DNA of 37,664 bases from Salinivirgaceae bacterium (GCA_027858735.1 JAQICC010000048.1:1-37664); one strand, 5' to 3'; positions 1-9,204 are shown, counted from the stretch's first letter. A program made the numbers and translations. The notes: generated by a model from the letters alone, not told the origin.

Positions 1-1400
1 TCGCTCATTGCCGCAGCTTCTTGACTATAAACTCCAAGGCCGTCGTAAAAACTTGTTGGTTTCCATTCTAATGCCTGCTGAGCAAAAGGCGTATGCCAAT
101 AACGAAAGGTATTTGCCTTAGCGGCAGATAAGTTATCAATTATGGCAGTATAATTTGCAATGCTATTCCAACCAATATTTATACCTAAAGGGTAAAATGG
201 TTCACCGGTTGTATGTCTGTAATATTGCTTATTTTTGGTATCATTTCTAATTATTCCTTTTGCAGCACCATCTGTAACTTCAACAAAATAGGTATCTGAA
301 GTTACTTTACCATCTGCGTCATTTAAAATAAGTTTTACCGAATGGGTACCTTGCTGTTCCGATATAAACCTAAGCATCCACGACTGATAAGTGGTATCTT
401 TTACCCAAGTTGTATTTTCAAGATTAACGCTCACATAATAAAAACAGGGTAGCATAATTATACTCCCGTCGGGGTAGAGAATTTCTGCATCAACAGTTAC
501 CTCATCGGGATTATAAACATTTGTATAGCTTTTGTTTATTTGAAAAACAGCTTCAATTTTTTCGTTTATAGCCGGTGCTGTATTAACAAATGTTGCTTTG
601 CTTATTTTCTCATTTTCATCTAAAACAAAAATATATTTATTATCCGTTGAAGTTTTAGCATCATTATCGGTAAGGGTTAAATTAACATTGTAAATACTAT
701 CACTTGTATATGTATGCTTTACTATTTCTCCAGTTGCTACAGACCCATCACCAAAATCCCAGCTATAGTCCGTTATTTCTCCATCAAAATCAAATGAACC
801 AGATGCATCAAAGGTAACTTCGTCACCAATAAATACTTTATTGCTCGATACTGTAAATGTTGCTTTTGGAGTACCATCTCCAACATCTGGATTACTTAAA
901 AGTACATCGTCAAAATAAACATCAGCCTCTGTATCATTATTATCTACACATGCTGCTAATTCGAGTTTTGTAAATGCCTTTCCCATCGCAGGAGTTAAAT
1001 CCATTTTACATTCAGTCCAAGTATCTGCCAATGGCTGAAAATCGTAGGTTGGTGCCCAACTTTCAATCAGAATTTCATCACCAATCCAAAATTTAGCAAA
1101 AATTCTACCTTGCGTGCTAGTCCTAAGCTTAAAAGTAAGGGTATTGTTATATGCAATTTGCATTGTATCGGGAAAATCCATAGTTACATATTTCCATTCA
1201 CCCACAACTTTCTTATAATATCCAACCTTTGCGCTCGAGTTAATGCCATTCGCATCGGGATTATCAACAACGCTGGTTTCGCCTTCAGCTGAAAAAACTG
1301 GAGTGGTTTCAGGAGTTTCAAAATCGACTATCATTTGTGCCGAAATTGTTAAAGATGTAAATATAAATAATGATGCAACTAGCAGTTTTATTGTTTTCAT
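1..1400 (-). CDS. Secreted CBM/PKD glycoside hydrolase, C-terminus cut by window edge
   Basis: An open frame runs from an ATG at 1398-1400 to the left edge (466 codons) without a stop, so the gene is partial. It starts with a Sec signal peptide of about 22 residues ending SAQ. Residues about 24-170 look like a galactose-binding beta-sandwich (it ends VYFDDVLLSNPD, typical of such modules). Residues about 180-262 are a PKD domain with the diagnostic WDFGDG. An Ig-like segment follows (about 270-378). From about residue 400 a hydrolase barrel begins: EPFYPLGINIGWNS, then NTFRYWHTPF. This beginning resembles GH5-like barrels and the neighbouring gene at 4992-6044 (ASGLNLAWNN, CMRWWVH). The catalytic glutamates lie outside the window, so family and substrate are not proved. 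The promoter region carries an element shared with that neighbour. Confidence 0.8.
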   Translation of the reverse strand, partial: MKTIKLLVASLFIFTSLTISAQMIVDFETPETTPVFSAEGETSVVDNPDANGINSSAKVGYYKKVVGEWKYVTMDFPDTMQIAYNNTLTFKLRTSTQGRIFAKFWIGDEILIESWAPTYDFQPLADTWTECKMDLTPAMGKAFTKLELAACVDNNDTEADVYFDDVLLSNPDVGDGTPKATFTVSSNKVFIGDEVTFDASGSFDFDGEITDYSWDFGDGSVATGEIVKHTYTSDSIYNVNLTLTDNDAKTSTDNKYIFVLDENEKISKATFVNTAPAINEKIEAVFQINKSYTNVYNPDEVTVDAEILYPDGSIIMLPCFYYVSVNLENTTWVKDTTYQSWMLRFISEQQGTHSVKLILNDADGKVTSDTYFVEVTDGAAKGIIRNDTKNKQYYRHTTGEPFYPLGINIGWNSIANYTAIIDNLSAAKANTFRYWHTPFAQQALEWKPTSFYDGLGVYSQEAAAMS

Positions 1401-1472
1401 TTTATTTATCTTTTTTAGTTCCTAATTTATGATTGTAAAATTACACAGGGTAGATATAACGGCCTTGCAATT

Positions 1473-1501
1473 ATGATTCAAAGACTATAAAATTTGTATC
1501 A
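1473..1501 (-). promoter_or_regulatory. Shared promoter-region element upstream of the PKD hydrolase
   Basis: On the plus strand TATGATTCAAA (1473-1483) is followed two bases later by CTATAAAAT. The same arrangement occurs at 6117, and both copies begin 73 nt upstream of their start codons. Here the element is also an inverted repeat: TGATTCAAA (1474-1482) against TTTGTATCA (1493-1501), one mismatch. Read in the gene's direction it supplies a TTTG about where a Bacteroidota -33 box would sit, with a weak TATATCTA 20 nt further on. Operator or extended promoter is an inference. Confidence 0.5.
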
Positions 1502-1580
1502 TATAATGTTGTGCTCAATACACTACATTCTTAATATTATACTAACAATCATGCACTTACTCAACACTATTTAAAGATTT

Positions 1581-1612
1581 TTTTTTAAAAGCATATAGAT
1601 GCTTTTAAAAAA
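1581..1612 (-). terminator. AT-rich hairpin after the GH5 gene
   Basis: A perfect 14-bp inverted repeat (1581-1594 and 1599-1612) with a 4-nt loop, core AAAAGCAT/ATGCTTTT, lies 25 nt beyond the stop codon of the GH5 gene at 1637. Its outer arms are A/T runs, as in Bacteroidota intrinsic terminators. It separates that gene from the PKD hydrolase promoter. Confidence 0.55.
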
Positions 1613-1636
1613 TTAATATACTTCTTTACCTTCCTA

Positions 1637-2701
1637 TTATTTATATGAATCTTTACAAAATTGTCCGTATTCCGTCGGTTTAAAAGTATCCCACGATTCA
1701 ATCATATTGGGATGCCATTGGGGATCAAAAACCCACCATAACCAGCTAATACCTCTATTATTTAGATATTTTAAAATACGATTGCCATAATCGCCATTGG
1801 CTTTTAATCCAGAATCGCCCATAACAAAACCAATTTCAGTTGCAATAACAGGGTATTTATCGGTAGCAAAACCAAAGGCCTGATCCCATTGTGGTTCCCA
1901 TGGTTGGGAGCATTTATTAGGATAGGGATGCGTAACGTATCCAATACCCTCACGCCCTATGGGTTCTAAACGCAAGGGTGTTAAATCATAAGCCCAGTCA
2001 AACCCAGCTACCAATGGTATGGTTTGTTTATCAAAAGCACGCACCAAATCAATTAATTCTTCCATCATATCTTTCCATTCTGACCAAGAAATAGAGCCCA
2101 ATTGTCCTCGAAAAAGAGATGGTTCATTAAACAGCTCATAAAATGCAATAGTGTTATGTCCGCTATAACGTTTTGATATAGTACGCCAAAACATACTCGT
2201 TTCACTATAAGTTGTAGCATACATAGGATCTTGAAACAATTCTGATTTTAAATTCCCTATTGAATGCCAATCAATAATTATATAAATACCAAGGTCAGTA
2301 CACCATTCAACAGACTGATCAATTAATTCTAAATATTTTTCAGGGGTACGCTCACGCCACGCCACCGGATGAACAGGTATGCGAATAAGTTCAATGCCCC
2401 ATTCATTTATGGTTTCAAAATATTCTTTATTCCATTGTCCTTGATTTTCAATTTTATCAGGATCAGAAATTGAAACACCTTTAAAAAGCATAATATTACC
2501 TTGTAAATCAACAAATTTATTGCCCTCAACCTTAATTAAGGGCATAATATCCTTCGTTTTCGATTCATATTCATTTCCCGCATGACGGTCATCCCACCAA
2601 GCATGATAATTACTATTTTCCTGACCGACTAAAACATTTAATTGCATTCCAAATATTAGGATTAGTAAGCCTAAAATCATTTTCAATTTCATATATATCA
2701 T
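1637..2701 (-). CDS. Secreted GH5 (cellulase-superfamily) glycoside hydrolase
   Basis: A 354-residue protein with an N-terminal signal peptide (hydrophobic 8-19, no lipobox), followed by a single (beta/alpha)8 barrel. GH5 landmarks are in order: IELIRIPVHP (about 104-111), IIIDWHS (about 141-147), FYELFNEP with the predicted acid/base Glu193, YVTHPYP (His258), and VIATEIGF with the predicted nucleophile Glu289. These retaining enzymes cut beta-1,4-glucans, mannans or related glycans; the subfamily and substrate cannot be told by eye. It has neither a lipobox nor a sorting domain, so periplasmic or soluble secretion is likely. The start at 2701 was kept; a Met three codons later is an equally good start. 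It lies 265 bp downstream of the DUF362 gene. Confidence 0.88.
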   Translation of the reverse strand: MIYMKLKMILGLLILIFGMQLNVLVGQENSNYHAWWDDRHAGNEYESKTKDIMPLIKVEGNKFVDLQGNIMLFKGVSISDPDKIENQGQWNKEYFETINEWGIELIRIPVHPVAWRERTPEKYLELIDQSVEWCTDLGIYIIIDWHSIGNLKSELFQDPMYATTYSETSMFWRTISKRYSGHNTIAFYELFNEPSLFRGQLGSISWSEWKDMMEELIDLVRAFDKQTIPLVAGFDWAYDLTPLRLEPIGREGIGYVTHPYPNKCSQPWEPQWDQAFGFATDKYPVIATEIGFVMGDSGLKANGDYGNRILKYLNNRGISWLWWVFDPQWHPNMIESWDTFKPTEYGQFCKDSYK

Positions 2702-2784
2702 ATTTAAATAAGCGGTTCTACTACCAAATTAATGGGTGTTTTTATAATCTCTACATATTTAGATTTTAAGCTTAACAGTTCTCT

Positions 2785-2849
2785 CCCGATAGTTATCCGG
2801 GATCAGTCCACAGTCAATTTACTGACTGATAACTGCCTACTGTCGACTA
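2785..2849. repeat. Palindromic, CAGT-rich intergenic repeat-like sequence
   Basis: Between two genes on the same strand lies CCCGATA (2785-2791) facing TATCCGGG (2794-2801), an imperfect hairpin. After it come several short degenerate units of the kind CAGTC, ACTGACTG, ACTGCC and CTGTCGACT up to about 2849. The composition differs from the surrounding AT-rich spacer. I recall similar strings in Bacteroidota intergenic regions, but copy number here is unknown. It could also act as a transcript-stabilising or terminating hairpin. Confidence 0.4.
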
Positions 2850-2966
2850 TATTCCATTGATAAAAATGTACTATTTATAAGTTTTCCACTAAATTCGTAA
2901 TAATACTAAATAAGTTATCTCTATTTCAAATTTCAAAAAAACCAACTAAACATAAATTGGCAAATA

Positions 2967-4913
2967 CTATCTTTTAATAATTGACCTACTAAAACTCAAC
3001 TCGCCACAACAATATTGAACAATATGAGCTCCCGGTTCAAGCCAACTAACATCAATCTGATGATCAAATGCACCTGAATATTCTTTTTCTATATTGCCAA
3101 GTATACTGTAAATTCTAAGGGTACCTTTTCCTATAAATTCTTGCGGCATTTGCAGACTTATAAAATTATCAACAATAGTGGGCGTTATAACAAAAGAATT
3201 TGCATCCTTTTGAGTTACATCTGTAGTCTCAATTTCAGTACTAAACAGCAATTCGACACCTTCACCTGTCCCTAAATTTCTTGAATATTGTTTATCAGCA
3301 GCGTTATTCCAATGTTCATGAACACCAAGACTTTCAATTGGAGTGCCATCATCTTCAGGATCATAAATAATACCTTCGGGCCACCAATCGCTTGATGCTG
3401 CCTGATGTAAATAATCATCAATACCACTGAATTGAACATAGGTATATCGTGGTGGGTTTGCATTTAAATCTTCTTCTGTAAATTCTGCTTGAAGTATATC
3501 TAATGCCACCGATGATATTGCCACAGGATCGAGCGACAGTAATATTGACGATGACCAATCGTTATTAAATGGTTGCGACATAAATTTTACAGGTGGATCA
3601 TGCTCATACGATGTGGACCAGAGCATATCGCCAAGGTACATCAAGGTTTTTCCACCCAAATGCTCATACGCCATTAAATCAACAAAAACACGATAACGAT
3701 TATAGCCGTCGCGAAGAGGTGCATCATAGTCAATACGGTGCAATCCTTTATGTAAATGGGAAGCTCCATCAGCTGTATTCGATCCAAAATGATTCTTTGC
3801 AAAGAACGTTACCCCGCCCCAGCGATGTCCTTTTATTGCAGGTACGTTTAATATGTAATCGGCATTAATTATGCAATCGAAATAACCATCAGATTCCTCA
3901 TCTAATTCAGTGCCCTTATCGGAATACACAATTTTTTTATCGTTTGTAGAGCTTAATTTATCGCGAACATCATTATTTGATCGTGACATGTAATGAATAT
4001 TTGGAAATTCATCAGCCCATTTTTCATAACAATGCTTGAAAATTTGTGTATAGGGGTCTCCTATATAAATGGATTCTTGAGCAACTCCAGCCTTATTAAT
4101 TAATTGGCGCAATAGAGCCAATATTATTTGAGGTGAAGTGTCAACATTACCATAATTATCATCATTAGCAATGGAAAGGTCATTATTGGTATTCCATGCA
4201 TGAACGGCATTAATTTTAATGAAAATTTTTTCTCCAGCCTGATAGCCAACCTCACCCTTTTGATGGTTTATGTTATAGTATTCAAATATTTTAATCCATG
4301 CATCGTTCTCTGTTTCAGCACCTGTTAATTGTAACAACGATTTAATTAACATATCATCTACCACAACTTGATCGCAATTTTTATCTAAAAAATAACCATC
4401 TCCATATTTATCGGGAGTACAATTCTTAGTTGTAGCATTAGGATTATGAACCCACACCACACGGCCAGGAAAAATTCCCTTGGCATCGCCAATTGGGCTA
4501 TTGGGTCCTAATGGATCTTCGAAAGTTAAGATTTCAGTATTGTTCGCAAATACAGATTGCTCTGTTTGAGAAATTGAAAAACTAATGGCCACAGCACTTA
4601 ATGCAAAAAATACCACGGCATAAATATACTTGGATTGAGCCCATTTTAATTTAGCCTTGCGTATGGCAACTATTGAAATGAAAATTCCACTCAAATAAAG
4701 TATTAGCGAAGATGCAAATGGTATAGCCACCTTCATACATGGATAACTAACCCTGCTTGGTTTAGGAACAACCCGCATAATTATCCAAACTACGGATAAA
4801 ATACCAAATATTGGAACTACCCATTTACTTAATGCTTTTACAGGTTTATTTGATTTTGGACAGAATTTGATATTCTGTTTTAATAAAGTCTTTATTAAAT
4901 TTAGGTTTTTCAT
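2967..4913 (-). CDS. DUF362 protein with three N-terminal membrane helices and T9SS-like tail
   Basis: A 648-residue protein. Three hydrophobic helices occupy about residues 31-50, 62-84 and 96-117, with no cleavable signal peptide evident. The middle (about 145-540) resembles DUF362: GEKIFIKINAV, SIYIGDPY, INADYILNVPAIKGHRWGGV and FFAKNHFGS occur in the expected order. DUF362 proteins are often linked to iron-sulfur or redox functions, but no ferredoxin-like cysteine cluster is visible, so no activity is assigned. The last 80 residues (about 566-648; FVITPTIVDNFISLQ to FSRSIIKR) look like a type A T9SS C-terminal sorting domain. An inner-membrane-type N-terminus together with an export tail is odd. 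The gene follows the GH5 gene at 4992 after a 78-bp gap and is probably co-transcribed with it. Confidence 0.75.
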   Translation of the reverse strand: MKNLNLIKTLLKQNIKFCPKSNKPVKALSKWVVPIFGILSVVWIIMRVVPKPSRVSYPCMKVAIPFASSLILYLSGIFISIVAIRKAKLKWAQSKYIYAVVFFALSAVAISFSISQTEQSVFANNTEILTFEDPLGPNSPIGDAKGIFPGRVVWVHNPNATTKNCTPDKYGDGYFLDKNCDQVVVDDMLIKSLLQLTGAETENDAWIKIFEYYNINHQKGEVGYQAGEKIFIKINAVHAWNTNNDLSIANDDNYGNVDTSPQIILALLRQLINKAGVAQESIYIGDPYTQIFKHCYEKWADEFPNIHYMSRSNNDVRDKLSSTNDKKIVYSDKGTELDEESDGYFDCIINADYILNVPAIKGHRWGGVTFFAKNHFGSNTADGASHLHKGLHRIDYDAPLRDGYNRYRVFVDLMAYEHLGGKTLMYLGDMLWSTSYEHDPPVKFMSQPFNNDWSSSILLSLDPVAISSVALDILQAEFTEEDLNANPPRYTYVQFSGIDDYLHQAASSDWWPEGIIYDPEDDGTPIESLGVHEHWNNAADKQYSRNLGTGEGVELLFSTEIETTDVTQKDANSFVITPTIVDNFISLQMPQEFIGKGTLRIYSILGNIEKEYSGAFDHQIDVSWLEPGAHIVQYCCGELSFSRSIIKR

Positions 4914-4991
4914 ATTACTAAGGGTAGTATAGGTTAATAGTTATATCTAAGTTCGTACTTTATTATTTTCTAAATGGATTGAATAATAAAC

Positions 4992-6044
4992 TCAATGTAG
5001 TTTTACAACATCGGGGTATTGAGTTGAAAGCATGAGCATTGCGGGCCTGGCATCTTCAATTCCACCATGGCCATCGTGGCTTGTCCAGGTCCAGGATAAT
5101 GCGCCGGCATAACCATTGTTAAATAAATATTGGTATGCCTGTTTTGTATCAACGTCTTTTATGGGTCCTTTAGCAGAAAACTCGCCAATTACCAAAGGTT
5201 TATCAAGCTGCCAATAAGAGGCCGGATGATGAAATGGTGACAACTCCTCTCCACCCCAATCGTAATAATGCACCATATAAAAATCAAGTATACCTAGCGA
5301 ATCGCCTCCTGCTGATATAAGCTCGGTATCGGTATAATAATTTTTATAACCGTCAACATCTGAAGCCGCTTTAAAGCTCCATGAACCGTTTGAGACTTTT
5401 TCATTTGGGGCTTCTTTGTGAATAGCACCGGCTGTTAAATTAATAAACTGTTGCACATATTTCATCTGAGTTCTCTCCTCTTTTGGGGTCCAGCCAAATT
5501 CTGCTGTCATGCCCTCCGGCTCATTAAAAATTTCCCAACACATTATTCCTTTATGCCCTTTTAATGAGGTAACCATGGGTATTAAAGCGTTATTAATGTA
5601 TGCATTAGTAGATGCTGTATCTTGTAAAAGATTTCGATTTTGCTGATAACTAACTCCTTCATTTCCTTGTAGCATATCAAATGACCACAAGCACAAACTA
5701 ACTACCATTTTTCGTTCTTCGGCCAAATCAAGAACTTTTTTAACATTTGCGATTTCAGCGTTTGAAATTCCCGAAACTTTTCCATTTGTAAATTGTGGAC
5801 TATGCGTACCATTTACATGAACCCACCAGCGCATACAGTTACCACCGACCTTTGAAATATCATCAAGGGCATTTACAAAAACTGTTTCCTCAAAATTATT
5901 GAGATCTTGTGCAAAATTGTTCCATGCTAAATTTAAACCACTTGCAAAAATAGGCTGGTTGTTAATGCTAATTCTGTTATTCTGTGCAGTAACTGAGAAT
6001 ACTAATAAAAAACTGATGAATACTAATAGCCAATATTTTTTCAT
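4992..6044 (-). CDS. Secreted GH5-like endo-glycanase
   Basis: A 350-residue protein from the ATG at 6042-6044 (MKKYWLLVF). An in-frame TTG 12 nt further up could extend it, but the signal peptide and the promoter spacing both favour the ATG. The signal peptide ends near VTAQ. The barrel has FASGLNLAWNN near its start, CMRWWVHVNG, IMCWEIFNEPEG with the predicted acid/base Glu175, the YMVHYYDWGG strand, and PLVIGEFSAK with the predicted nucleophile Glu288. The WEIFNEP and GEFS motifs fit GH5 clan A enzymes; mannan is a reasonable substrate given the neighbouring locus, but the sequence alone does not show it. It has no lipobox or sorting domain. It is the first gene of a unit with the DUF362 and GH5 genes, under the element at 6117. 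Confidence 0.85.
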   Translation of the reverse strand: MKKYWLLVFISFLLVFSVTAQNNRISINNQPIFASGLNLAWNNFAQDLNNFEETVFVNALDDISKVGGNCMRWWVHVNGTHSPQFTNGKVSGISNAEIANVKKVLDLAEERKMVVSLCLWSFDMLQGNEGVSYQQNRNLLQDTASTNAYINNALIPMVTSLKGHKGIMCWEIFNEPEGMTAEFGWTPKEERTQMKYVQQFINLTAGAIHKEAPNEKVSNGSWSFKAASDVDGYKNYYTDTELISAGGDSLGILDFYMVHYYDWGGEELSPFHHPASYWQLDKPLVIGEFSAKGPIKDVDTKQAYQYLFNNGYAGALSWTWTSHDGHGGIEDARPAMLMLSTQYPDVVKLH

Positions 6045-6389
6045 TCTACACTCCAACTTAATAGTGAATTTTAAGAACCTAAAATTACAGAATTAGTTAT
6101 TTATGGAGTATAAGATATGATTCAAATGCTATAAAATATGACCCCTACTAAATAAAAGCTTATTTAGACCTTTCATTTCTAATGGTTGACTTTAAGCACA
6201 ATAAGCGAAATCAAAATGGCAGCAAAGATTTTGTTTGTGAATAGCCTTTACATGACATTCAAAAAAGTTAAATTTTAACTATATTGCCTTTCCAATTAAA
6301 ATGAATAAACGAGTTATTATATACAATGGTAACTTATAACAAAAAAATTCGTAATTCTAAAGGTGAAATCTACCTACTTATAATAAATC
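6045..6389. other. Divergent intergenic region (345 bp)
   Basis: It separates the minus-strand GH5 gene from the plus-strand signalling gene. It holds the regulatory element at 6117-6141. A loose TAnnTTTG-like string (TATATTGC, near 6281) could serve the plus-strand gene, but I see no matching -33 box. There is no ORF of note, no RNA gene and no repeat. Confidence 0.6.
6117..6141 (-). promoter_or_regulatory. Shared promoter-region element upstream of the GH5-like gene
   Basis: TATGATTCAAA (6117-6127), two bases, then CTATAAAAT and, one base later, TG: the same order and spacing as at 1473. It begins 73 nt from the ATG at 6044, exactly the spacing found for the gene starting at 1400. Unlike that copy, the second inverted arm is not conserved (TATGACCCC). 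An activator or extended promoter site is inferred. Confidence 0.5.
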
Positions 6390-9200
6390 ATGATAAAACA
6401 ACTTTGGCTTAATTTTATTTTTTTTTTCGTATTTCTAGGTATTTCTTCTGCTAAAGATAACCTTGAAGCAGATAGCCTTTTGTTGCTTTTAAAAAATACT
6501 ACCAATGCCATAACACAGGTTGATATTCACAATGAACTAGCTTGGTTATATAGGAGATCGGATACAGAGCAAGCGTTATTCTATGCAGAAAAGGCTTTAT
6601 TACTTGCCGACAGTGTTAATTATATTGATGGAAAAGCAAGTGCCTATCTGAGAAAAGGAGCTGTATTACAAAATCAAAGTAAGATTAAGGAGGCCTTAGT
6701 TCAATATGAGAATTCCCTTCAATTATATCAGCAACTTAATAATAAAAACAAAACAGCATCGTGCTATTTCAATATGGCATTAGCTTATGAGGAAATAGTA
6801 AACTATAAAGAAAGCATAGCTAACTTCGAGAAAGCATTATCTGTATATAATGACCTCAAAATGACAAATAGGGTAACCAAATGTTACTATAATATTGGAG
6901 TTATTTACGAACAAGCCGGTAATTATCAGAAAGCAATTGAAAATTTACAAAAATCATTAGCCTTTGAAACAGAAAGCGAAAATAAAAGCGGTATTGCCAG
7001 ATGTTATATTTGGATTGGAAATGTTTATGATAGTTGGGGCGATTATGAAAATGCAAGCAAATACTTCGAAAAGGCAAATACTGTATTTAAAGAATTAGAT
7101 GACCAAGAAGGTGTAGCCTATTGTTTAAATAATTTAGGCAATATATATGAAGTTTGGAGCAATTACGAAAAAGCTATTGAATATTTTAACAAGGCATTAG
7201 CCATAGAAATAGAGATTTGTGATTCAAGTAGCATTAGTGGAACCTGGTTAAATATTGGTAGCATTTATTCTACAATAGGTGATTTCCCAATGGCACTTCA
7301 ATACTACCACAAGGCTTTAGAAATGGCAACTATAATTAATGATGAAAGTATGCTTTCGTTGTGTTTGTCATACATTGGTGATGTATTTGAAATTAAAGGA
7401 AATTATAACGAAGCCATAGCGCACTACCATAAATCTCTAGAAATAGAAACTGCTCTTAAAGACAAAAGCCGAATGGCTTTTTGTTATAATAATGTAGGAG
7501 ATATTCACAAAAAACTAAGTGACTTAATCAGGGCAATTGAATATTATGAAAAGGCTTTAATGGTTTATAAAGAACTAGGCGAACTGGAAGGTATTTCTGC
7601 TAGTTACAGCAATATTGGAAGTGTTTATACCCAATTAAATGAATTTGAAAAAGCCATTAAATATTATAAAAAAGCCATTAAATTAGATACTGAAATGGCA
7701 AATAAAAGTGGCATTGCTAATTGCTCTCATGCCTTAGGACAAATTTACTTAAAACAAAAGAAAACTGAAGATGCAATACACGCATTTAAAGCAAGTTTAG
7801 TTCTTTATAAAAGTCTCGCTGAAAATGGTTCTATAGCCACAAACCTTATTTCATTGGGTGAGACTTACGAATCGATGAAACAATATAAAAAAGCTATCAA
7901 CAGCTATCTGGAAGGTATTGAAATTGCTCAAGAAATTGGTTCTAAAACTGATATTAAAGTTGCCAGCAAAGGCCTCTCTGCGTGTTATGAAAACACAAGC
8001 AACATTGAGAAAGCTCTTAAATATTACAAATTATTTAAAACAACCAACGATAGCATCTTCAATGTTGAGAGCAGCATAAAAATTAGTCAAATTGAATCGA
8101 AATTTGAATTAGAAAAGAAAGAACAACGTATTGAATTACAAAAAAACCAAATGGCCAAAAAGGATTTGGAAATTAAACAACAGCGATTATTTAAAAATAT
8201 TTTATTTGCCGGAATTGCTATACTTGTATTAATTGCCGGTATAATAATCAGAGCCTACATTCAAAAGAGGAAAGCTCATGCATTAATTCTTTTGCAGAAG
8301 ACGGATATCTCAGAAAAAAAAGCAGCCCTTGAACAAAATAAAGAGGAAATGCTCCTTCAAAATGAAGATCTGCATCAACAAAATGAAGAAATAATAGCCC
8401 AACGCGATGAAATAGAGCAACAGCAACAAAAGTTACTTAAAATTAACCAAGAGGTTCGCGGTAGCATTAATTATGCGGAAAGAATACAAAAATCAATATT
8501 GCCCGATGAATCAATATTAGCAGAAAACTTATCGGATCATTTTATTTACTATAAACCACGAGATATTGTTAGTGGTGATTTTTATTGGTTCAGAAAAGTT
8601 AAGAACTACTTGATTATTACTGCTGTTGACTGCACCGGACATGGTGTTCCCGGAGCGTTTATGAGTATGCTTGGTATATCGTTTCTTAACGAGATCGTAT
8701 CGAAGAGCAGATTCGACTCTACTGATTTGATTCTGAACCGTTTACGAGAAAAAGTAAAAAGTGCTCTAAAACAAAAAATTACCCTTGGTGAATCCATGGA
8801 TGGAATGGACATGTCTTTATGTATTATTAATTTGGAAACAAATGAATTACAATACTCGGGAGCACATAGCCCATTGTATATAATACGAAATGGTAAATTA
8901 ATTCATTTTAAAGCAGACCGTCAACCTATAGCTATTTACCTTAAAGAGAAACCTTTCACCCAGCACAATATGCAACTTAAAAAAGGAGATTGTCTTTATC
9001 TATTCTCCGACGGTTACATGGATCAATTTGGGGGGCCTAATCAAAAGAAATTTTCTTCATCAAGATTTAGGGAATTACTGATTGCCAATTATACCCTTCC
9101 CTTTAACATACAAAAAGAAATTCTTAATGATACTTTTTATAAATGGCGAAATGGGTATGAGCAAATGGACGATTTAATGGTTATGGGCTTAAAAGTCTAA
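6390..9200 (+). CDS. TPR-repeat membrane protein with SpoIIE/PP2C-type phosphatase domain
   Basis: A 936-residue signalling protein. Residues 1-21 are a signal peptide or first membrane helix. Residues about 30-560 hold roughly a dozen 40-residue tetratricopeptide repeats with recurring G.Y..A......AL cores, placed in the periplasm. A transmembrane helix follows at about 604-625, then a Gln/Glu-rich coiled coil (about 630-690). The C-terminus is a SpoIIE/RsbU-like serine phosphatase: YAERIQKSILP (about 694-704), DIVSGDFYWF with a metal-binding Asp, DCTGHGVPGAFMS, LFSDGYMDQFGG, and MDDLMVMGLKV at the end. Such proteins sense an envelope signal and dephosphorylate an anti-sigma-factor antagonist or a similar partner. 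No partner-switching partner is encoded nearby, so the target is unknown. It stands alone, divergent from the GH5 unit and convergent with the esterase unit. Confidence 0.92.
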   Translation: MIKQLWLNFIFFFVFLGISSAKDNLEADSLLLLLKNTTNAITQVDIHNELAWLYRRSDTEQALFYAEKALLLADSVNYIDGKASAYLRKGAVLQNQSKIKEALVQYENSLQLYQQLNNKNKTASCYFNMALAYEEIVNYKESIANFEKALSVYNDLKMTNRVTKCYYNIGVIYEQAGNYQKAIENLQKSLAFETESENKSGIARCYIWIGNVYDSWGDYENASKYFEKANTVFKELDDQEGVAYCLNNLGNIYEVWSNYEKAIEYFNKALAIEIEICDSSSISGTWLNIGSIYSTIGDFPMALQYYHKALEMATIINDESMLSLCLSYIGDVFEIKGNYNEAIAHYHKSLEIETALKDKSRMAFCYNNVGDIHKKLSDLIRAIEYYEKALMVYKELGELEGISASYSNIGSVYTQLNEFEKAIKYYKKAIKLDTEMANKSGIANCSHALGQIYLKQKKTEDAIHAFKASLVLYKSLAENGSIATNLISLGETYESMKQYKKAINSYLEGIEIAQEIGSKTDIKVASKGLSACYENTSNIEKALKYYKLFKTTNDSIFNVESSIKISQIESKFELEKKEQRIELQKNQMAKKDLEIKQQRLFKNILFAGIAILVLIAGIIIRAYIQKRKAHALILLQKTDISEKKAALEQNKEEMLLQNEDLHQQNEEIIAQRDEIEQQQQKLLKINQEVRGSINYAERIQKSILPDESILAENLSDHFIYYKPRDIVSGDFYWFRKVKNYLIITAVDCTGHGVPGAFMSMLGISFLNEIVSKSRFDSTDLILNRLREKVKSALKQKITLGESMDGMDMSLCIINLETNELQYSGAHSPLYIIRNGKLIHFKADRQPIAIYLKEKPFTQHNMQLKKGDCLYLFSDGYMDQFGGPNQKKFSSSRFRELLIANYTLPFNIQKEILNDTFYKWRNGYEQMDDLMVMGLKV

Positions 9201-9204
9201 ATGT

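Noticed and set aside
3272-3463. 63-codon frame on the same strand inside the DUF362 gene
   Set aside because: It lies in another frame within conserved coding sequence, with no sign of a frameshift in the main frame.
6045-6056. TTG start extending the GH5-like gene by four codons
   Set aside because: The ATG at 6044 begins a standard signal peptide, and the promoter element spacing matches the related gene only from that ATG.
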